From positions 558,001 to 622,000 of the forward strand of contig CP021221.1 of the NCBI GenBank assembly GCA_003999685.1: a stretch of 64,000 nt of DNA. Direction: 5' to 3'. Positions 36,514 to 48,338 of this stretch are shown in pieces (position 1 is the stretch's first letter; each line of letters opens with the position of its first letter). Below the pieces are notes generated by a model. It was not told the DNA's origin and made no database searches. It saw nothing but the letters and a program-made list of their open reading frames with translations. This stretch comes from Taiwanofungus camphoratus (lineage: Eukaryota; Basidiomycota; Agaricomycetes; Polyporales; Taiwanofungaceae). The position numbers and the translations under genes are program-made.

Positions 36514-37857
36514 CTATTCTTTCTTTGGTTTGTCCTGCTGCGACGCTTTCCGCCCTGTTCCTAGCGAGTAACCCATTGTACCTGCAAACACCAATAGCGC
36601 ACCAGTCCACATCAAGGCCTTTCCCTTCTCGTCCATGCGCCCACGCCCTGCGACACTGAACATCATTACGCTGATGATGAGAGACACCGCCTTCCGGATG
36701 ACGAGGACGAGCGTAACCGTGAGTGAAGACACTCGTGCAGTGAGGCGGTGCACGCCTGCAACGCATAAAAGTTGTGTAATAGTGTTAAGCAAAAGGGGTA
36801 AATAGGCTGTTGGGATTTCGATCGATCTCGTCAAGACGAACGTGGGATATAGGCGGGTGATCAGAGGAAATGAAGATGCATTCAGTGGGGGGGCCTCCGA
36901 AAGAGGAAGTGCAACCTCAATCTTGGGGCCTGCATTGAGCGCCTGTAGTTGCGCAACAAGATCCTCGCGAACCAAGAAAAACATGGGCATCGAGAGGAAG
37001 TGTAAGTACCACATTGCCTCCTGCCATGGTGGTGTGCTGGGTTTATCGGAATTGGGTAGGCCGTTCGGTGGTCCATCTGCTGTCTTCTCAACAGGAACAG
37101 CACGGGGGACATATCGAGAGTACGTCTTGTCCTGAATTATACCCAGAAATCCGGAGAAGAACAGCGCTAATGTCAAAATAGATATCCCTGTAGCGTAGGC
37201 GTACGGTTTCGGCTCAAGCTGTGAATAACGATTGTCGGCAATATCAACCTCAGATTTCGGACGAGATGCGGATAGCGTCGTCAAAACTACGCCCGACGTG
37301 ACCAGGAGAACAGATGAGACCTGCATGACGTTATATCTGCATATTGATCAGCTTCTCGTACAGTGATGAGTCCCTTTAGATTACGCTGAACTCACTTGCG
37401 GCCTAGTAAAACCCAGCCCATGAGCATGTTGACCATGAGTCCGCCACTCCGAAATATGATATGCACGGGCATGGGTATAGAATAAGCGAAGGCAGCATTG
37501 TTGAGGAGCGAGATGCAATAAAACAGTGACACCTGTAGCAAATAGGGCAGGATAGGTATCTGGCGGGGCTTTAGCCGGGGGTATGGTGTAAAGGTGACGA
37601 ACTTGGGTAACCCATGGATAGAAATCAGTAAGAACTGAGAAAATGTGATCAGTTTTCCAGAATGGGGGTATTCATTAGTGATCTGCTCTAGGGTGAGTGC
37701 ATTACTAAAAGATGCCAAATTCAATTTGAATTCGAACTGAGCTCAGTAATTGACGAAGATATACACACCTACAGCAACCCCCAAAAATCAAGGTCAAGGT
37801 TGTGGCCCAATCGAACAGAAGAGGCAAAGAAACATCCTGAAACACATCAATGCTCAT
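36514..37857 (-). CDS. YEA4: UDP-N-acetylglucosamine transporter (Yea4/SLC35B4 family)
   Basis: A Golgi/ER nucleotide-sugar antiporter. In yeast Yea4 brings UDP-GlcNAc into the ER for chitin synthesis. The start at 37857 (MSIDVFQDVSLPLLFDWATT) comes from a first exon joined across a short intron (about 37735-37765). Conserved segments follow: LTLEQITNEYPHSGKLITFS, then YPRLKPRQIPI and LLNNAAFAYSIPMPVHIIFR near 37500, FLGIIQDKTYSRYV near 37130, and the C-terminal TARVSSLTVTLVLVIRKAVSLIISVMMF. Ten or so hydrophobic helices are evident. The product of roughly 400 residues ends in a Lys-rich tail (DKPKKE) that could act as a di-lysine ER-retrieval signal, which is an inference. Confidence 0.9.
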
Positions 37858-38522
37858 GGTTGGCTATAAGAGATATCAAACACGGTCATGATTGTTATGT
37901 GCCATGAGGATAGGGCCCGCCTGACTCTGAGTCAAGCCGCTTGCCACGACGCGTTATGTCACGCGTCTGTCCATGACACGCGTCTCACACCTGGCTGATA
38001 CCAATAAGTACTCTTGCTAATAACTGGGCTGCTCTGGACTGGATGCAAAAGAGATCGATGTATATATGTGTGTAGGATCTGGATACAAGCAATTTCCCGG
38101 TAACGTCTACGAAATGTCTCCAGGTTCGTCTACAGAGCGGAGAACGGGTATCCTCTACAGGGTGGGGATATAGGGGCAGTAGAGCTACAGTGTGGAGTGT
38201 ACGGGAGGCTCGTTAGAGTCCGAGGTGAGACAGTGGGCGGATGGACGGGGGAGGGATGTGGTGAGGCTCTGAAAGAAATTAGAAAATTATAAAGCGCACT
38301 GATGTAGCGGGACCGAAGGAAAGTAGATAAGTTGGGTGGCTAGGTTGTCCGGCAAATCCAAAAATGAACAAAAACGAAGCATAAACAAGAATATGGTCCA
38401 TGGTCCAATATGAAGATAGAAAGAGAAGGTCATAAAAAAGGAGCGGATGGGGTATTCGTTCATGTCATAGGTGGTCGTGTAGATCGTGAAAGATGTCTCT
38501 TCCTCATGTACATTACCGACCT
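37858..38522. other. Intergenic region, no gene seen
   Basis: This holds the upstream region of the YEA4-type gene and the 3' side of the cyclin gene. It contains a direct-repeat-like run of gacgcgt/cacgcgtct around 37947-37985, and otherwise purine-rich DNA. Confidence 0.4.
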
Positions 38523-40092
38523 TCAGGCTCCAACTTGGTGCTGGCTGCGGAACAGGGCTGACTTCGAATGTGCAAGTCGACGGAACGCACTGGTAGCGCC
38601 ATGCGTTTCTGACATGTCCTTGTTTTCCACGCTATCCTTGTCCTTATCCTTGTCTTGACCTCTGCCAGCGCCGAACATTCTGCTCAGAAAGCTGCCCGAC
38701 GATACGGGCGCGTCTGATGCGTGACGAGCGATGGCGGGCATCGTCGCGCTCGTTGACAGGTCAACGGTTAAGGCGACGTGAGCTTGCTGAGACAGAGCGT
38801 AGGTATTCGCTCGCGGCGCACCGCCCCTACCTAGTCCCGGTCTCGCATTCGGAGCAGCTTCAGACTCAGACGACGGCGGCGACGGCGAAGAATACCCAGA
38901 TGTGCTGGTAGTACTAGTGCTCAGACTAGACGGCTTCTTGATCTCCGAAGTCGAGCCAGAGACGGTCCCATCCGACTTGATGGTGCATGTAGAGGCCGCC
39001 GAGCTCTTTCTACCCTGTCTGAACGCATAAGAAGGCACCGGCTGCAAGACGAACTTCTTGTCAGCGACCTCATTGCTGGTCGTGTCCTTGATTTCTACTG
39101 CGCACTCCGACGAGACTTCCGGAGACGCGGGTGAAGAGGAGCCGCTGTCCGAGGTGAGAGAACCTGCCTCAGAGTCACCGCTAGTGCTAGCTTCGTCCGA
39201 AGTCGTGCTTGAGGCCTCTCGGAGAACAGACCGCGCGCGACTACTATTGCCTGAAGAAGGGACACCGAGGTACTGAGTGGACAGACGCTTCATCAGATTA
39301 TGCACACCAGACAAAGACGCCGCGGGCGAAGGGAGGACAGGAGCCACAGCATCATGCGGAGGGGTAGGCGGCAGGGAAATATGCGCCTGGACCCGGGCCT
39401 TTGCACGGCTGACAGCGGCAGCTCGTGTCTCTTTTGCGGAAGCGCTGCATGGAGAGCGTGGCTTGGGCATAAAGACAGAGAAATGATTCACGGCTGCTTG
39501 CTCGTCGAAGCGGAGGTCATAGTCCAGAAGATACAAAAGCTGTTTCTCCATCAGATTGATCTCCGCGAGGTCGAACAGGCCCGCGTATGCACCCCAGCAC
39601 TTGTTCTTTGGCGACGAGTCGTTGAGATACTTGGCGGCAACGATGAGAGTCGCGAGGAACACACGGTGTCTCGTGCAAGGCATTCCTGTCAAGGGGGGCT
39701 TAGTATAGGAGGTACACAAGCAAAATGAACTGACCCTTCGCCATCTTGGGCAGCTTCGTTCGCAAACGCTCAAGGTAGATCAGGGTGGTCAAGAGAGTGG
39801 GCACCTGAACGTTGGACGCCTGCACAATCATAATGATGAAGTCCTGGAGCGATGGCAAGGCTGGCAGCTGAGACTGAGCCCGCTCTCCCTCATTAAACGT
39901 CGCCTTCTGTGGAGTATGAGGCGGCGTAGGGAGAGTGTCGGGCTCATCTCCTAGCCTGATCACCCGTGTCGCCTGAAGTGCAATGTAGCAGATCATGTCG
40001 TACGAGACTGGCTGGCGCACGAGGTCGATCAGGTCGGGGTTGTGTGCGGACCGGGGTAACAGGGAGGCGGGGTGACGGCGATCTACAGACAT
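38523..40092 (-). CDS. PCL-type cyclin (partner of a Pho85-like kinase)
   Basis: A regulatory cyclin. PCL cyclins bind the Pho85 kinase and act in G1 progression, polarity or nutrient signalling. The start at 40092 ([20 protein letters not shown]) opens an exon with the cyclin box core: [20 protein letters not shown] and [12 protein letters not shown]. One intron near 39690-39735 separates it from [20 protein letters not shown] and [20 protein letters not shown], ending in the [19 protein letters not shown]-type helix. The rest, about 300 residues, is Ser/Thr/Pro-rich without a fold and ends in a DKDKDKD run. Total length near 500. The long disordered tail is typical of Agaricomycete Pcl1-like proteins. 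Two further PCL-type cyclins lie at 51.3 and 54.6 kb. Confidence 0.88.
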
Positions 40093-40664
40093 ACTGCGGT
40101 ATTATGAGGGAGAGTGGTAGTTTAGCTTTGGGGGCCCTTCGAGGGACAAAACATAAAAAAGAAAGGAAATGGACGGGGCAGGGAATGGCGAGAGGCGGGA
40201 GAGAGGCTGCTTTATACCTGAACAACGTCTCTGGCCAACGGCGCACAAACAAACAGACGCGTCGCGTCGAACTGCTTCGATCACGGCCTGTGAAAGTTTC
40301 TGAAAGTTGAAAGCGAACAGTAAAAAGGTGCAATGAAGTGAAAGCTCTGGAAGAAAAAGGAGGAAGTGAGAGGGCGAACAACAGTGCCTGCCTCAGTGTG
40401 TTATACTCCTTCGTTACATTTCAGACGAAGCTCGCACTTCGATGGAGGCTGACGACAGCCCCGGGGCCCGGAACCTCGAGCCAGACTTTGTTCGAATCTA
40501 TCGACCAGGTGCCTGTCATGCACATCGTGCAAGTAGTACATGTGCAGATGTCCTTGCTTTCGAATTAAATACAGAGAAAATACAACACACGACAACGTAG
40601 ACAGTCCGGGACCTGGGAGCGATTGGGCAGATGTACAGGCACGAGATCAGAGTTAAGAGAGCCA
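40093..40664. promoter_or_regulatory. Upstream region of the PCL cyclin gene
   Basis: This 572-base region lies between the cyclin start and the stop of the SH3 gene. It is purine-rich on the plus strand (long ggaaaggaag-like runs, about 40150-40380), which appears as a pyrimidine-rich leader on the cyclin strand. Such CT-rich stretches are common upstream of fungal transcription starts. Confidence 0.4.
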
Positions 40665-41842
40665 TTACAGAACCTTGACATAGGCAGCGGGAACGAGACC
40701 TCTTCTCCCTTCGATCTCACCAGTCCACCTATATTGGCCGGGAAGCGCATTAATACAATTTAGCAGCAATGGTAAGCAAAACAACTAACCAGTCATCGGA
40801 AGTTTTTTCGAGGACAACGAGCCTCTGACCAGCTTGCAGTTCGAGGTCTCCTGGATCCTGCGACAAGTCAACCCATATAATGCAACGCTTGCAAAGAGGG
40901 GCAAGCTACGATACCTCGCTTGTATAATCGTACAGAGCCTCTGCCCATTCTCCCTCTTCTTCCTGTTGCGGCCTCCGAGGAGGCGGTGGCGGCGACGGCG
41001 CCTTGTTCACAGGCGGCGTCGAGGTGGTCACAACGGAACCCGCTCTCCGAACGGGGGGCGGTGCGAAGTTGTTCTTTCTATTGGGAAACGCAGCAGGCGT
41101 TGGCGGTGCCACTTGCGGAGGTGTAGCAGTCTTGTTAGCTGTCGAGTGGCGCAGCGACGAGAACATTGATTTCCCCGAGGAGACGTCTACATCGCCGAAT
41201 TTCTGTTCGCTCACGGCATCTATTGTCAGGAGATCTTGATTATGAAGAGTGGGATGTGGCGCACCTTTTGAGGGACCAATTTGCTGCGCTCTGGCGGTGG
41301 CCCTTGGTCCTCACTGTCATCATGTGAGCCTGATAAGCTTGGTGACGGACGAGGAGGCGGGCGCGGTGCAGAGAATCCAGGACTGTGGTTGGAAGCACCG
41401 AAGGCTGCAGCTGCAGCCGCTACACGACCGACAGAATTGGTAGCGCTGACATCGGGCGAGTTAGGCGACTAATGATGAAATGCACCTGTCAGTACAGACA
41501 CGTCTGCGCTAACGGTACTCTCATGGTACAATCCTCACCGAGGCGTTCGGGCTGGGTCGCTTCCAGCCAGTGGTGAAAGACGACGCCACCTCTTGAGGAC
41601 TGGTGTTGCTGAAAGCATTTTGCACTGCTGAAGCGGCTGCTGCTCTACCATGGCCAGTAGCTGAATTCTCACTACTGCCTACATTGCTGAACAGATCTGG
41701 TCGCGAAGAGAAATACCTGCAAGGTCGATGTCGAGTGATCAGAATGCCCACTTCTTGCCCGATCGGCGCGGAGAACACTCAACTCGTCCAAGAGACCGAA
41801 AAAGGCGTCCTTCTCATGAGACGACAAGTTTGTAAAGACCAT
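40665..41842 (-). CDS. SH3-domain adaptor protein (Lsb/Csh3-like)
   Basis: A small adaptor with one C-terminal SH3 domain, of the kind that binds proline-rich actin regulators such as the WASP homologue Las17. From the start at 41842 (MVFTNLSSHEKDAFFGLLDE) the N-terminal helix is typical for fungal members. The middle has a Pro/Ser/Ala-rich linker, including PPPPPRRPQQEEEGEW. The SH3 domain begins at ALYDYTSE (about 40910), continues DPGDLELQAG and DDW, and ends GLVPAAYVKVL at stop 40665. The ALYDY and final P..YV residues needed for ligand binding are all present. About five introns. The exact orthologue is uncertain. Confidence 0.8.
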
Positions 41843-42317
41843 ATTGTTTGTTCTAGGGGTATGATTGATAGCAATGGCTTACTCAACTAGTTAACCATCA
41901 GAGTAGTCGAGTTTCGATATATACATGGCAGATACGCCAAATCCTGACGAGTCATCGCATCCGCCACAGTCGGCTCAAGTGCGCTTCCACGACCTGTCAA
42001 GAAGCTGAAAGCCGACAGTTTGCATCATGATCAAAGCTGCAATCGATGCAAAGGCAATCCGGTGTAGCTACCGCAGCAGATTATCCATACAACAGCTAGG
42101 TATCAATAACACTGCGACCATCTCAGCTCCCTACGATACAGATATTATACCAGAACGACTGCAAAGCCTGAGGACACGACAATATACGGAGACCAAAGGT
42201 GAACTGACAACATATAGACAATACGAACGACTGTATCGCACGGGCAGCCGAGACGAACGCAAACGCAATAAAGAGTCAGGAGCGATAAAGCCGCAACGTG
42301 GCCGTGTTAATCAAGGC
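41843..42317. other. Intergenic region between SH3 and SS18-like genes
   Basis: This 475-base gap contains the SH3 promoter and the 3' end of the next minus-strand gene. A plus-strand open frame runs through part of it, but it has no motif and extends into the neighbour. Confidence 0.4.
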
Positions 42318-45300
42318 CTATTGCATCCAATTAAACATGTCCAGTTCGCTCAGGCCCGCCTGATCGGCCGACGGACTGTTTTGGGACATCTGTTGATGTG
42401 GTATGGGCGTCGCTGACGCCTGCCGAGGGGTCATGGCGGTGTCCGAGTGATGCTGGCTGGCCGCCGGCGACGTCGCCACGAAGGGGAACTGCCCGCCACC
42501 GGCATTTTGTGGCCAATTATGGCCGCCAGACTGGGCAGACGAGGGACCGCCACCCGGCAAACCCCCGTACCCTCCCCCATGCGTGGCGCCTGCGCTATTG
42601 GGCGGCGACATCCCGTACGGGCCCTGGCCCTGCGGGACCTGCGGCTGGTTCGTCTGCGGCCAGTTCATCTGCGCGAAGCCGGCGTTCTGCTGCAAGTGCG
42701 GCGTCATGCCCCGCTGCTGCGCCTGCTGCATCATCACCGCCCGCTGGTACTCCTCCGACGCCTGGCTGGACACCCTCTGCGACACGGCCGGCGACGGCGT
42801 GTGGTCTGACGGCGTCCTCGAGCTCCGCGCGATGCCAGGCACACCCGGGTTCGAGCGGAGCGCAGGGAACTGGTTGCCGTCCATGCCGCCAGGTATAGGC
42901 GACCCGGCGTGGTGCGCCATGCCCGCCGCTGCCATCCGCTGCTCCTGCCGCATCCGCTCCTGCGCCGCCGCGACCATCTGCGGATTCATCATCGCCTGAT
43001 TCGAGCCGTTCCCCCCACGCATCATCTGTTGCTGCATCAGATAAAACTGCCGCTGTTGTGGCGGCAGATTTGCCAGGGCGGCCTGCTGTTGTGGAGTGAG
43101 CCCAGGGGTACTGCGAGGCTCCATCCCCGGATTTGGGCCGTGGTTCGTGAATGGGAATGCGTTAGCTGAGGGTTGACCATGCACGGGAGACTGGTGGGAG
43201 ACGGGAGAGACTCTTGTAGGACTACCGCTCACAGGAGCCTGTGGCGCCGACATCCCGCCGCTTGGAAAAGATGGCATGCCACCCTGAATAAAGCCTTGCA
43301 TTGATCCTCCTGCTTGTGACTGAGCAGCCGCTCGCTGCATTTGCTGTTGCCGTTGGAGAGCAATCTAGACAGATTCATCATGAGCGTCTAACTGTATAGA
43401 CCGTCAAAAAAAGAACGGACCTGCGCCCTCTGCATATTGTGCAATTGCTGCTGAAGCGGAAGCTGCAAGAACCCAGGAACCTGCTGGACCAAATACTGCA
43501 CGAACGGGTGCTGCGGGTTCTGCAGTATCTGGTAATTCTGCACCGCCTGCGGCCCCAGCGCAGTTAGTGCGGCGATCTGCTGCTGGTTGAGTTGGTTGAT
43601 GGGTGGCATCGAGGATGGCCCCGCGACGTTCGGCTGTTGAGGGATTGCAGGAGGCGACATCTGCCTGCTGCCCTCCGCATGCTGCTGTTGTTGTTGTTGC
43701 TGTTGCTGCTGCTGCTGCTGTTGCTGCTGCCGCATCGCCTGTTGCATCTGCATCTGTCGGGTGCGCTCGCGCGCTGCGGCGAGCTGAGCATCGTTAGTGC
43801 CGGACACCATCCCAGGCGGTACTCCAGGGGGCGGCATCGACGGGCTACGCATCTGTGAGGCCGGGTGTGGTGGGACGCTGGGTGGGCTCGATGCCGCTGG
43901 CGGGAGATTGTGGGGGAGTTGCGAGGCGGCAGGGTGGGGGATGGGTGGCACAGGCGCGATCAGCGGGGGCGCTTTGGTCTCGCCGGTGTCGCGACGCTTG
44001 TTGGAGAGGTCCGGTATTGACTCGTCGGGGCGATCCCGCTTCAGCGTTCCGTTGGGCAGGCTGGGTTGGGACAGTTGTGTACTTGACGAAGGGCCCATTT
44101 GTTGCCTGCGGGATATCTCCTTGGCAAATATTGAAGGCAGTTCAGCGTAGAGCTGCTGTATCCGCTCGGTGGAAGCAAAGTCCACGAACGGAGGAGGCTG
44201 CATTATTGGGAGAGCCATCATGCTCTGACTCTGGGAATACGATCATCGGTGTCATATGACAAGACATTGAGAGAAGCCACAAACCACTTTACGGCTTTCG
44301 TCCGCGGCCGCTGCAAGCCACGTCAGATTAGACTGTAGTCGAGTAGCATACCTATACACCGATCGTCATAGATAATCTGGATGAGATCTGAGCGATACCT
44401 ACTGTTGATGTTGTGCTTCGTTCATGGGAATGCCTCGGGCTTGGAGCTCCATCGAAATTCTAGAAGATATGTTAGTGCGATGAGCAGGACACGGGCGGAA
44501 TCATGTTACCGCAGAAGATGCTCGTTCAGCTCCAAGATTGTGACGACTTTCGGATCAAGTGCGGAAGAAGAGGCGGCGGGCGGAGCGAAGCCTGTCGACG
44601 GACGGCTTGTCGATGATGCATCAGTGCTCGAGGAGCGGACGTGCTGAAACACAGCACTCGAGCTCGACTGAAGCTGGGCGGCATCTGCGGTCGACGACGA
44701 CGACGGGCGCGCGGCAGACGATTGCGGTATTGACGCGTTGGTCGCAGGAGGCGATGATTGGTTCGCAGCAGAGTCGCGTGGCGACGTTGGTTTGGATGAG
44801 GACGGTCCAACGTGGGCGTTCGTCGACATGCCTCCCTCGGAGGCACTCTCCTTTGCAGCATCTGGCTCGCGCGTGGCCTCAGACCCCGCCGGGCCGTCCT
44901 CGGATGCGGCGGCGGCAGCGGCTTCCTCCCATCCCTTGGTCTCGCTCTCTGGCACGTCGTCGAGGTCGGGTGCGGTCGTCAGCTCGCTGAGCGGTGTGGA
45001 CTGGCGCGACGCATTGTCCAGCGCGGCAGGAGCCTCGACCTGGGCGTCGCCGTCGCCGTTGTCCTTGTCCTCTCCCGACGGTTGATCCGCAGCTGAGGGC
45101 ACCTCGGCATGGTCTGCGTCTGCCTGAGCACTCGGGGTCGCCGTGTCTGGGGGTGGTGAAAGTGAGGACGTACTTTGGGCGACAGGGGAGGATGCATCTG
45201 GGTCTGGGTCTGGGTCTGCGGGGCTGCTGGGGGAGGGCTCTGGGAGTTTCGGGTCTTCTGTGTCGCCGGGTGTGATGGGGCCCAGGGCGGAAGGGGGGAT

Positions 45301-45636
45301 TGAGGGGAGGTCTTTGTTGGGAGGGGCTGTGTCCGACGGTATTGGAAGTGGCTGGGTGTCTTGTGCGAGAAACGGATCCTGGTGTTCGTGATAGAACGGG
45401 CGGCCGTCACGAGGAGGGGCCGACCAAGAAAGGATGTTGTGCTGATCGCTGTGGGCAGAGTCGGGGAGGATCAAATTGGCCTTTGGGTGTGCGATGGCAG
45501 AGGAATGGCTGCGATCGAGATGGATCATGGTAATCTGCAACGGCCAGATATGGAGACGAAGAGCACACAGAGCACGTCCACGCTGTGAAAAGATGGCGTT
45601 GCGAGCGGCCGAATGCGGCGGGGAACCGAAGGCCAA
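42318..45636 (-). CDS. SS18/SSXT-like protein with long disordered regions
   Basis: The central part reads ILELNEHLLRISMELQARGI, then QYATRLQSNLTWLAAAADES (joined across an intron near 44345-44400). This matches the pattern of the SSXT domain of SS18, a transcription co-activator that binds SWI/SNF (N..L....MD.Q..G....QYQ..L..NL.YLA..AD). In SS18 the domain is at the N-terminus; here it follows about 370 Ser/Pro/Asp-rich residues. After it come MALPIMQPPPFVDFASTERI, a run of about 16 glutamines (43682-43729) and a Gln/Gly/Pro-rich tail ending ELDMFNWMQ. The first ATG of the open frame is at 45636, but one at 45528 is an equally fair start. A role in chromatin remodelling is inferred from the domain alone. 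Confidence 0.6.
43682..43729 (-). repeat. CAG/CAA trinucleotide run encoding polyglutamine
   Basis: About sixteen consecutive glutamine codons, with CAG and CAA interspersed, lie inside the SS18-like gene. Interruptions by CAA tend to slow length change, but such tracts still vary between strains. Confidence 0.85.
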
Positions 45637-47043
45637 TCAGCAGCGGCGCGGACAGCCAGTTGCTGCTGGAGACGTCGATGATGGCCTATGTTTCTCCGTC
45701 TTGCGCGAGAGAGCACAGAGCCTAAACGGGGGCGAGTACGGGAGAGGGAGATGCAGCCTGGCTGCGCATGCGGACGACGCGTGTGAGTTTCGACCGGCGC
45801 TGAGTGCGAATCCGCGTCCGCACGCTCGCCCCGCCGCATGCTCGCCTATGCTCAGGGGAGGAGCAGGCCACCGTGCTCTCTCGCTTTGATACGGGATGAG
45901 ATTCGGACTTTTATATAAAGATCGTGGCACTCGAGAACACATTTGACGCAGCGTGATCGATTTCATCGACCCTCGGACCCTGTCTCCTTTCGGACTCGAA
46001 ATGAAACGAACAGGCGAAAGGCGTCATACCAGCCCGCGGAAAACACAATGCAAGGCGACAAGAGGCAACGCCCCAGCCATCCCGCGCGAGAAGAACCTCG
46101 GTCAAAGTGGGAATTCGAATCCCAAGCCTGCGCTTCGCTGCATCGCCAATACATCCACGCCCCTTCCACAGCTCTCTTTACATATACCTACACCCCAACC
46201 ATCGTGACCCCTGCGTGGTATCAGCAGGGGACAACTGCATGCTCCATATGAGAACCCCCATCCATACTTCTCGCATCTGAAATCAGACGAGCCAGGTCAG
46301 CATCAATCCATCCACGCACTCCTCTGACATATCTAGCATCAATTGCAGACAGACCCTCGGGCCATTGCCGCAGATCCCTGGTCGCAGCCGCAGGTTCCTG
46401 GTGTGTTTCTGTCCGCCACAAGGCACCCCCGGCAAAGTCCCTGTTTTTGACAAGGTGCAGATACAATGTACGGGCTTACAGATGTGCCCCTTGCCTTTGT
46501 AAATCCATCCCGGTTGGACGATGTGGGGATATGATAACCGGATTTATCCAATGTCAATAAGTCAATTTGCCAGAAAGGCACCTGTAACGCAGTGAAATCC
46601 TTAGTGAGATGAGGGGCTTTCCCCTCTGCTACTCTGTCGTTTCCAAAAAGTCTCGACAACAGATGCATCAGACGTTCACATCACCCAAATATGAGCAGGA
46701 AGCTTGTCCGCCCTGGATCACCGCGAAGGTCTGCCACAGCACGTGATCACCGCCCGGACGCCTTCCCAAACAAGACCCAAACAGAAAATACACCGACACC
46801 GTCATCTGCGTCTCCGACCAGCAAGAATGTGCGTATGCTCGCCCGTTTTGCTCGAAAATCTGGTCAGGGAGGCTCTCTGGTCGTCGCAGAATGCTCTGGC
46901 GTGAAAACGCGGTCAGTTTTGGCCGGAAACTCGGCTGGATGCACTCTGCGAGCTCTGGATGCACCTGCCTGCACTGGATTTCTCGTCTCTGTCTGTCGCC
47001 AGCTTCCTGGACGCTTGCTCATTCCGTCTTTGCAGATTGAACA
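45637..47043. promoter_or_regulatory. Divergent intergenic region between SS18-like and uL2 genes
   Basis: At 1.4 kb this is one of the longer gaps. A palindromic TATA-like ttttatataaag near 45909 sits about 275 bases from the minus-strand start. The half towards the ribosomal protein gene has no clear TATA box. Both strands carry frames of 60-140 codons with no motif; those near 46700-47500 are shadows of the uL2 gene. Confidence 0.35.
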
Positions 47044-48047
47044 ATGGGCAGGGTCATCCGGGCACAGAGGCGCTCTCACGCCATCGTACGTCTCTTCTAC
47101 CGCATTCTCTGAACTCAGGCCCAACGGTTCCGTCTCGTACGTGCAGTTCAAGGCGCACACCCACCACAACAAGGCGCCTGCGCAATTCCGCCCCCTCGAC
47201 TTTGCGGAGCGCAACGGCTACGTCAAGGGCATCGTAAAGGAGATCATCCACGACGCCGGCCGGTGCGTGATCGCGACTCGCCGTATCGTCTGCGTCTGCG
47301 GTACTGACATCGCCAGCACAGCGGCGCCCCCCTCGCCCGCGTCGTCTTCCGCGACCCGTACCGCTACAAGCTCCGCAAGGAGACCTTCATCGCGACCGAG
47401 GGCCTGCACACCGGCGCCTTCGTCTACTGCGGCAAGAAGGCGACGCTCGCCGTCGGCAACGTGCTCCCCGTGTCGCAGTGCCCGGAGGGCACGATCGTGA
47501 GCAACGTCGAGGAGAAGACCGGCGACCGCGGCGCGCTCGCGCGCACGTCGGGCAACTATGCGACCGTCATCGGCCACTCGCCGGACGAGAACAAGACCCG
47601 CGTCCGCCTGCCGAGCGGCGCGAAGAAGACCGTCTCGGGGAGCTGCCGCGCGACGATCGGCATCGTTGCGGGCGGTGGGCGGATCGACAAGCCCCTGCTC
47701 AAGGCCGGCCGTGCGTACTACAAGTACAAGGCCAAGCGCTACAAGTGTGTATTCTCTCGACTGCCCAACTCTCCAGAACGGCGCTGATAGTGGTCTGCGT
47801 TCTGCAGCTGGCCCCGTACGCGTGGTGTTGCCATGAACCCGGTTGACCATCCTCACGGTGGTGGTAACCATCAACACATCGGTAAGGCCTCAACAATCGC
47901 CCGCTCAGCCGTCCCCGGTCAGAAAGTCGGTCTCATTGCCGCCCGCCGGGTACGTACAGTCACTTGTCATACTCTCTTATCACTAACCGATGGCGAGGCA
48001 TGCAGACCGGTCTGCTGCGCGGTACCGTCAAAGTCAAGGAGGTTTAA
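47044..48047 (+). CDS. RPL2: 60S ribosomal protein uL2 (Rpl2/RPL8)
   Basis: A core protein of the large cytosolic ribosomal subunit, near the peptidyl transferase centre. The first exon is tiny (47044-47085) and encodes [15 protein letters not shown] 61-base intron leads to [20 protein letters not shown]. Then come [20 protein letters not shown] and [20 protein letters not shown] across a second intron, a long exon with [20 protein letters not shown] and [20 protein letters not shown], and after another intron the signature [20 protein letters not shown]. The histidine of this loop is the residue methylated in many species. The last short exon encodes [13 protein letters not shown], with TAA at 48045-48047. 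Five exons. Codons are strongly GC-ending, as expected of a highly expressed gene. Confidence 0.96.
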
Positions 48048-48338
48048 GGGTTGGCTGGATTGTTTTACTACTTTGTTGTTTATATGCCGCTCTACCTTCA
48101 TCTCTGCACTCGTCGTCACAAAAGCTTTGTATGCAGCGATTTGCATATGCATCATGACTCATGCCCTGCCCACGACCGTTCACTAACTGATGAGTGTGCC
48201 CTCTGTCCGGCAGTGATAATACACCTCGGGATAAATATTATTCGTGAGATTCTGCAGTACTGTCCATCCTCTATATCGCACAGATTGGAATGATTCGGTT
48301 TGGCGTCTATCTTCTTGATTGTTCTTCACGTCTATCGA

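Noticed and set aside
44559-45889. Several long open frames antisense to the SS18-like gene
   Set aside because: The region is GC-rich and of low complexity, which keeps all frames open. These are compositional shadows.
46095-46140. A T-loop-like gggaattcgaatccca that might mark a tRNA
   Set aside because: The arm can be paired only with a loop shifted by one base, and no matching acceptor stem, D-arm or anticodon arm lies at the right distance. Similar ttcgaa strings at 11339 and 51228 fail in the same way.
47086-47146. An extra N-terminal segment in uL2 read from an open frame
   Set aside because: The segment is intron 1. The tiny first exon [14 protein letters not shown] joins directly to FKAHTHH.
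47218-47877. A 219-codon minus-strand frame opposite the uL2 gene
   Set aside because: It is the antisense shadow of a GC-biased ribosomal protein gene and crosses uL2 introns.
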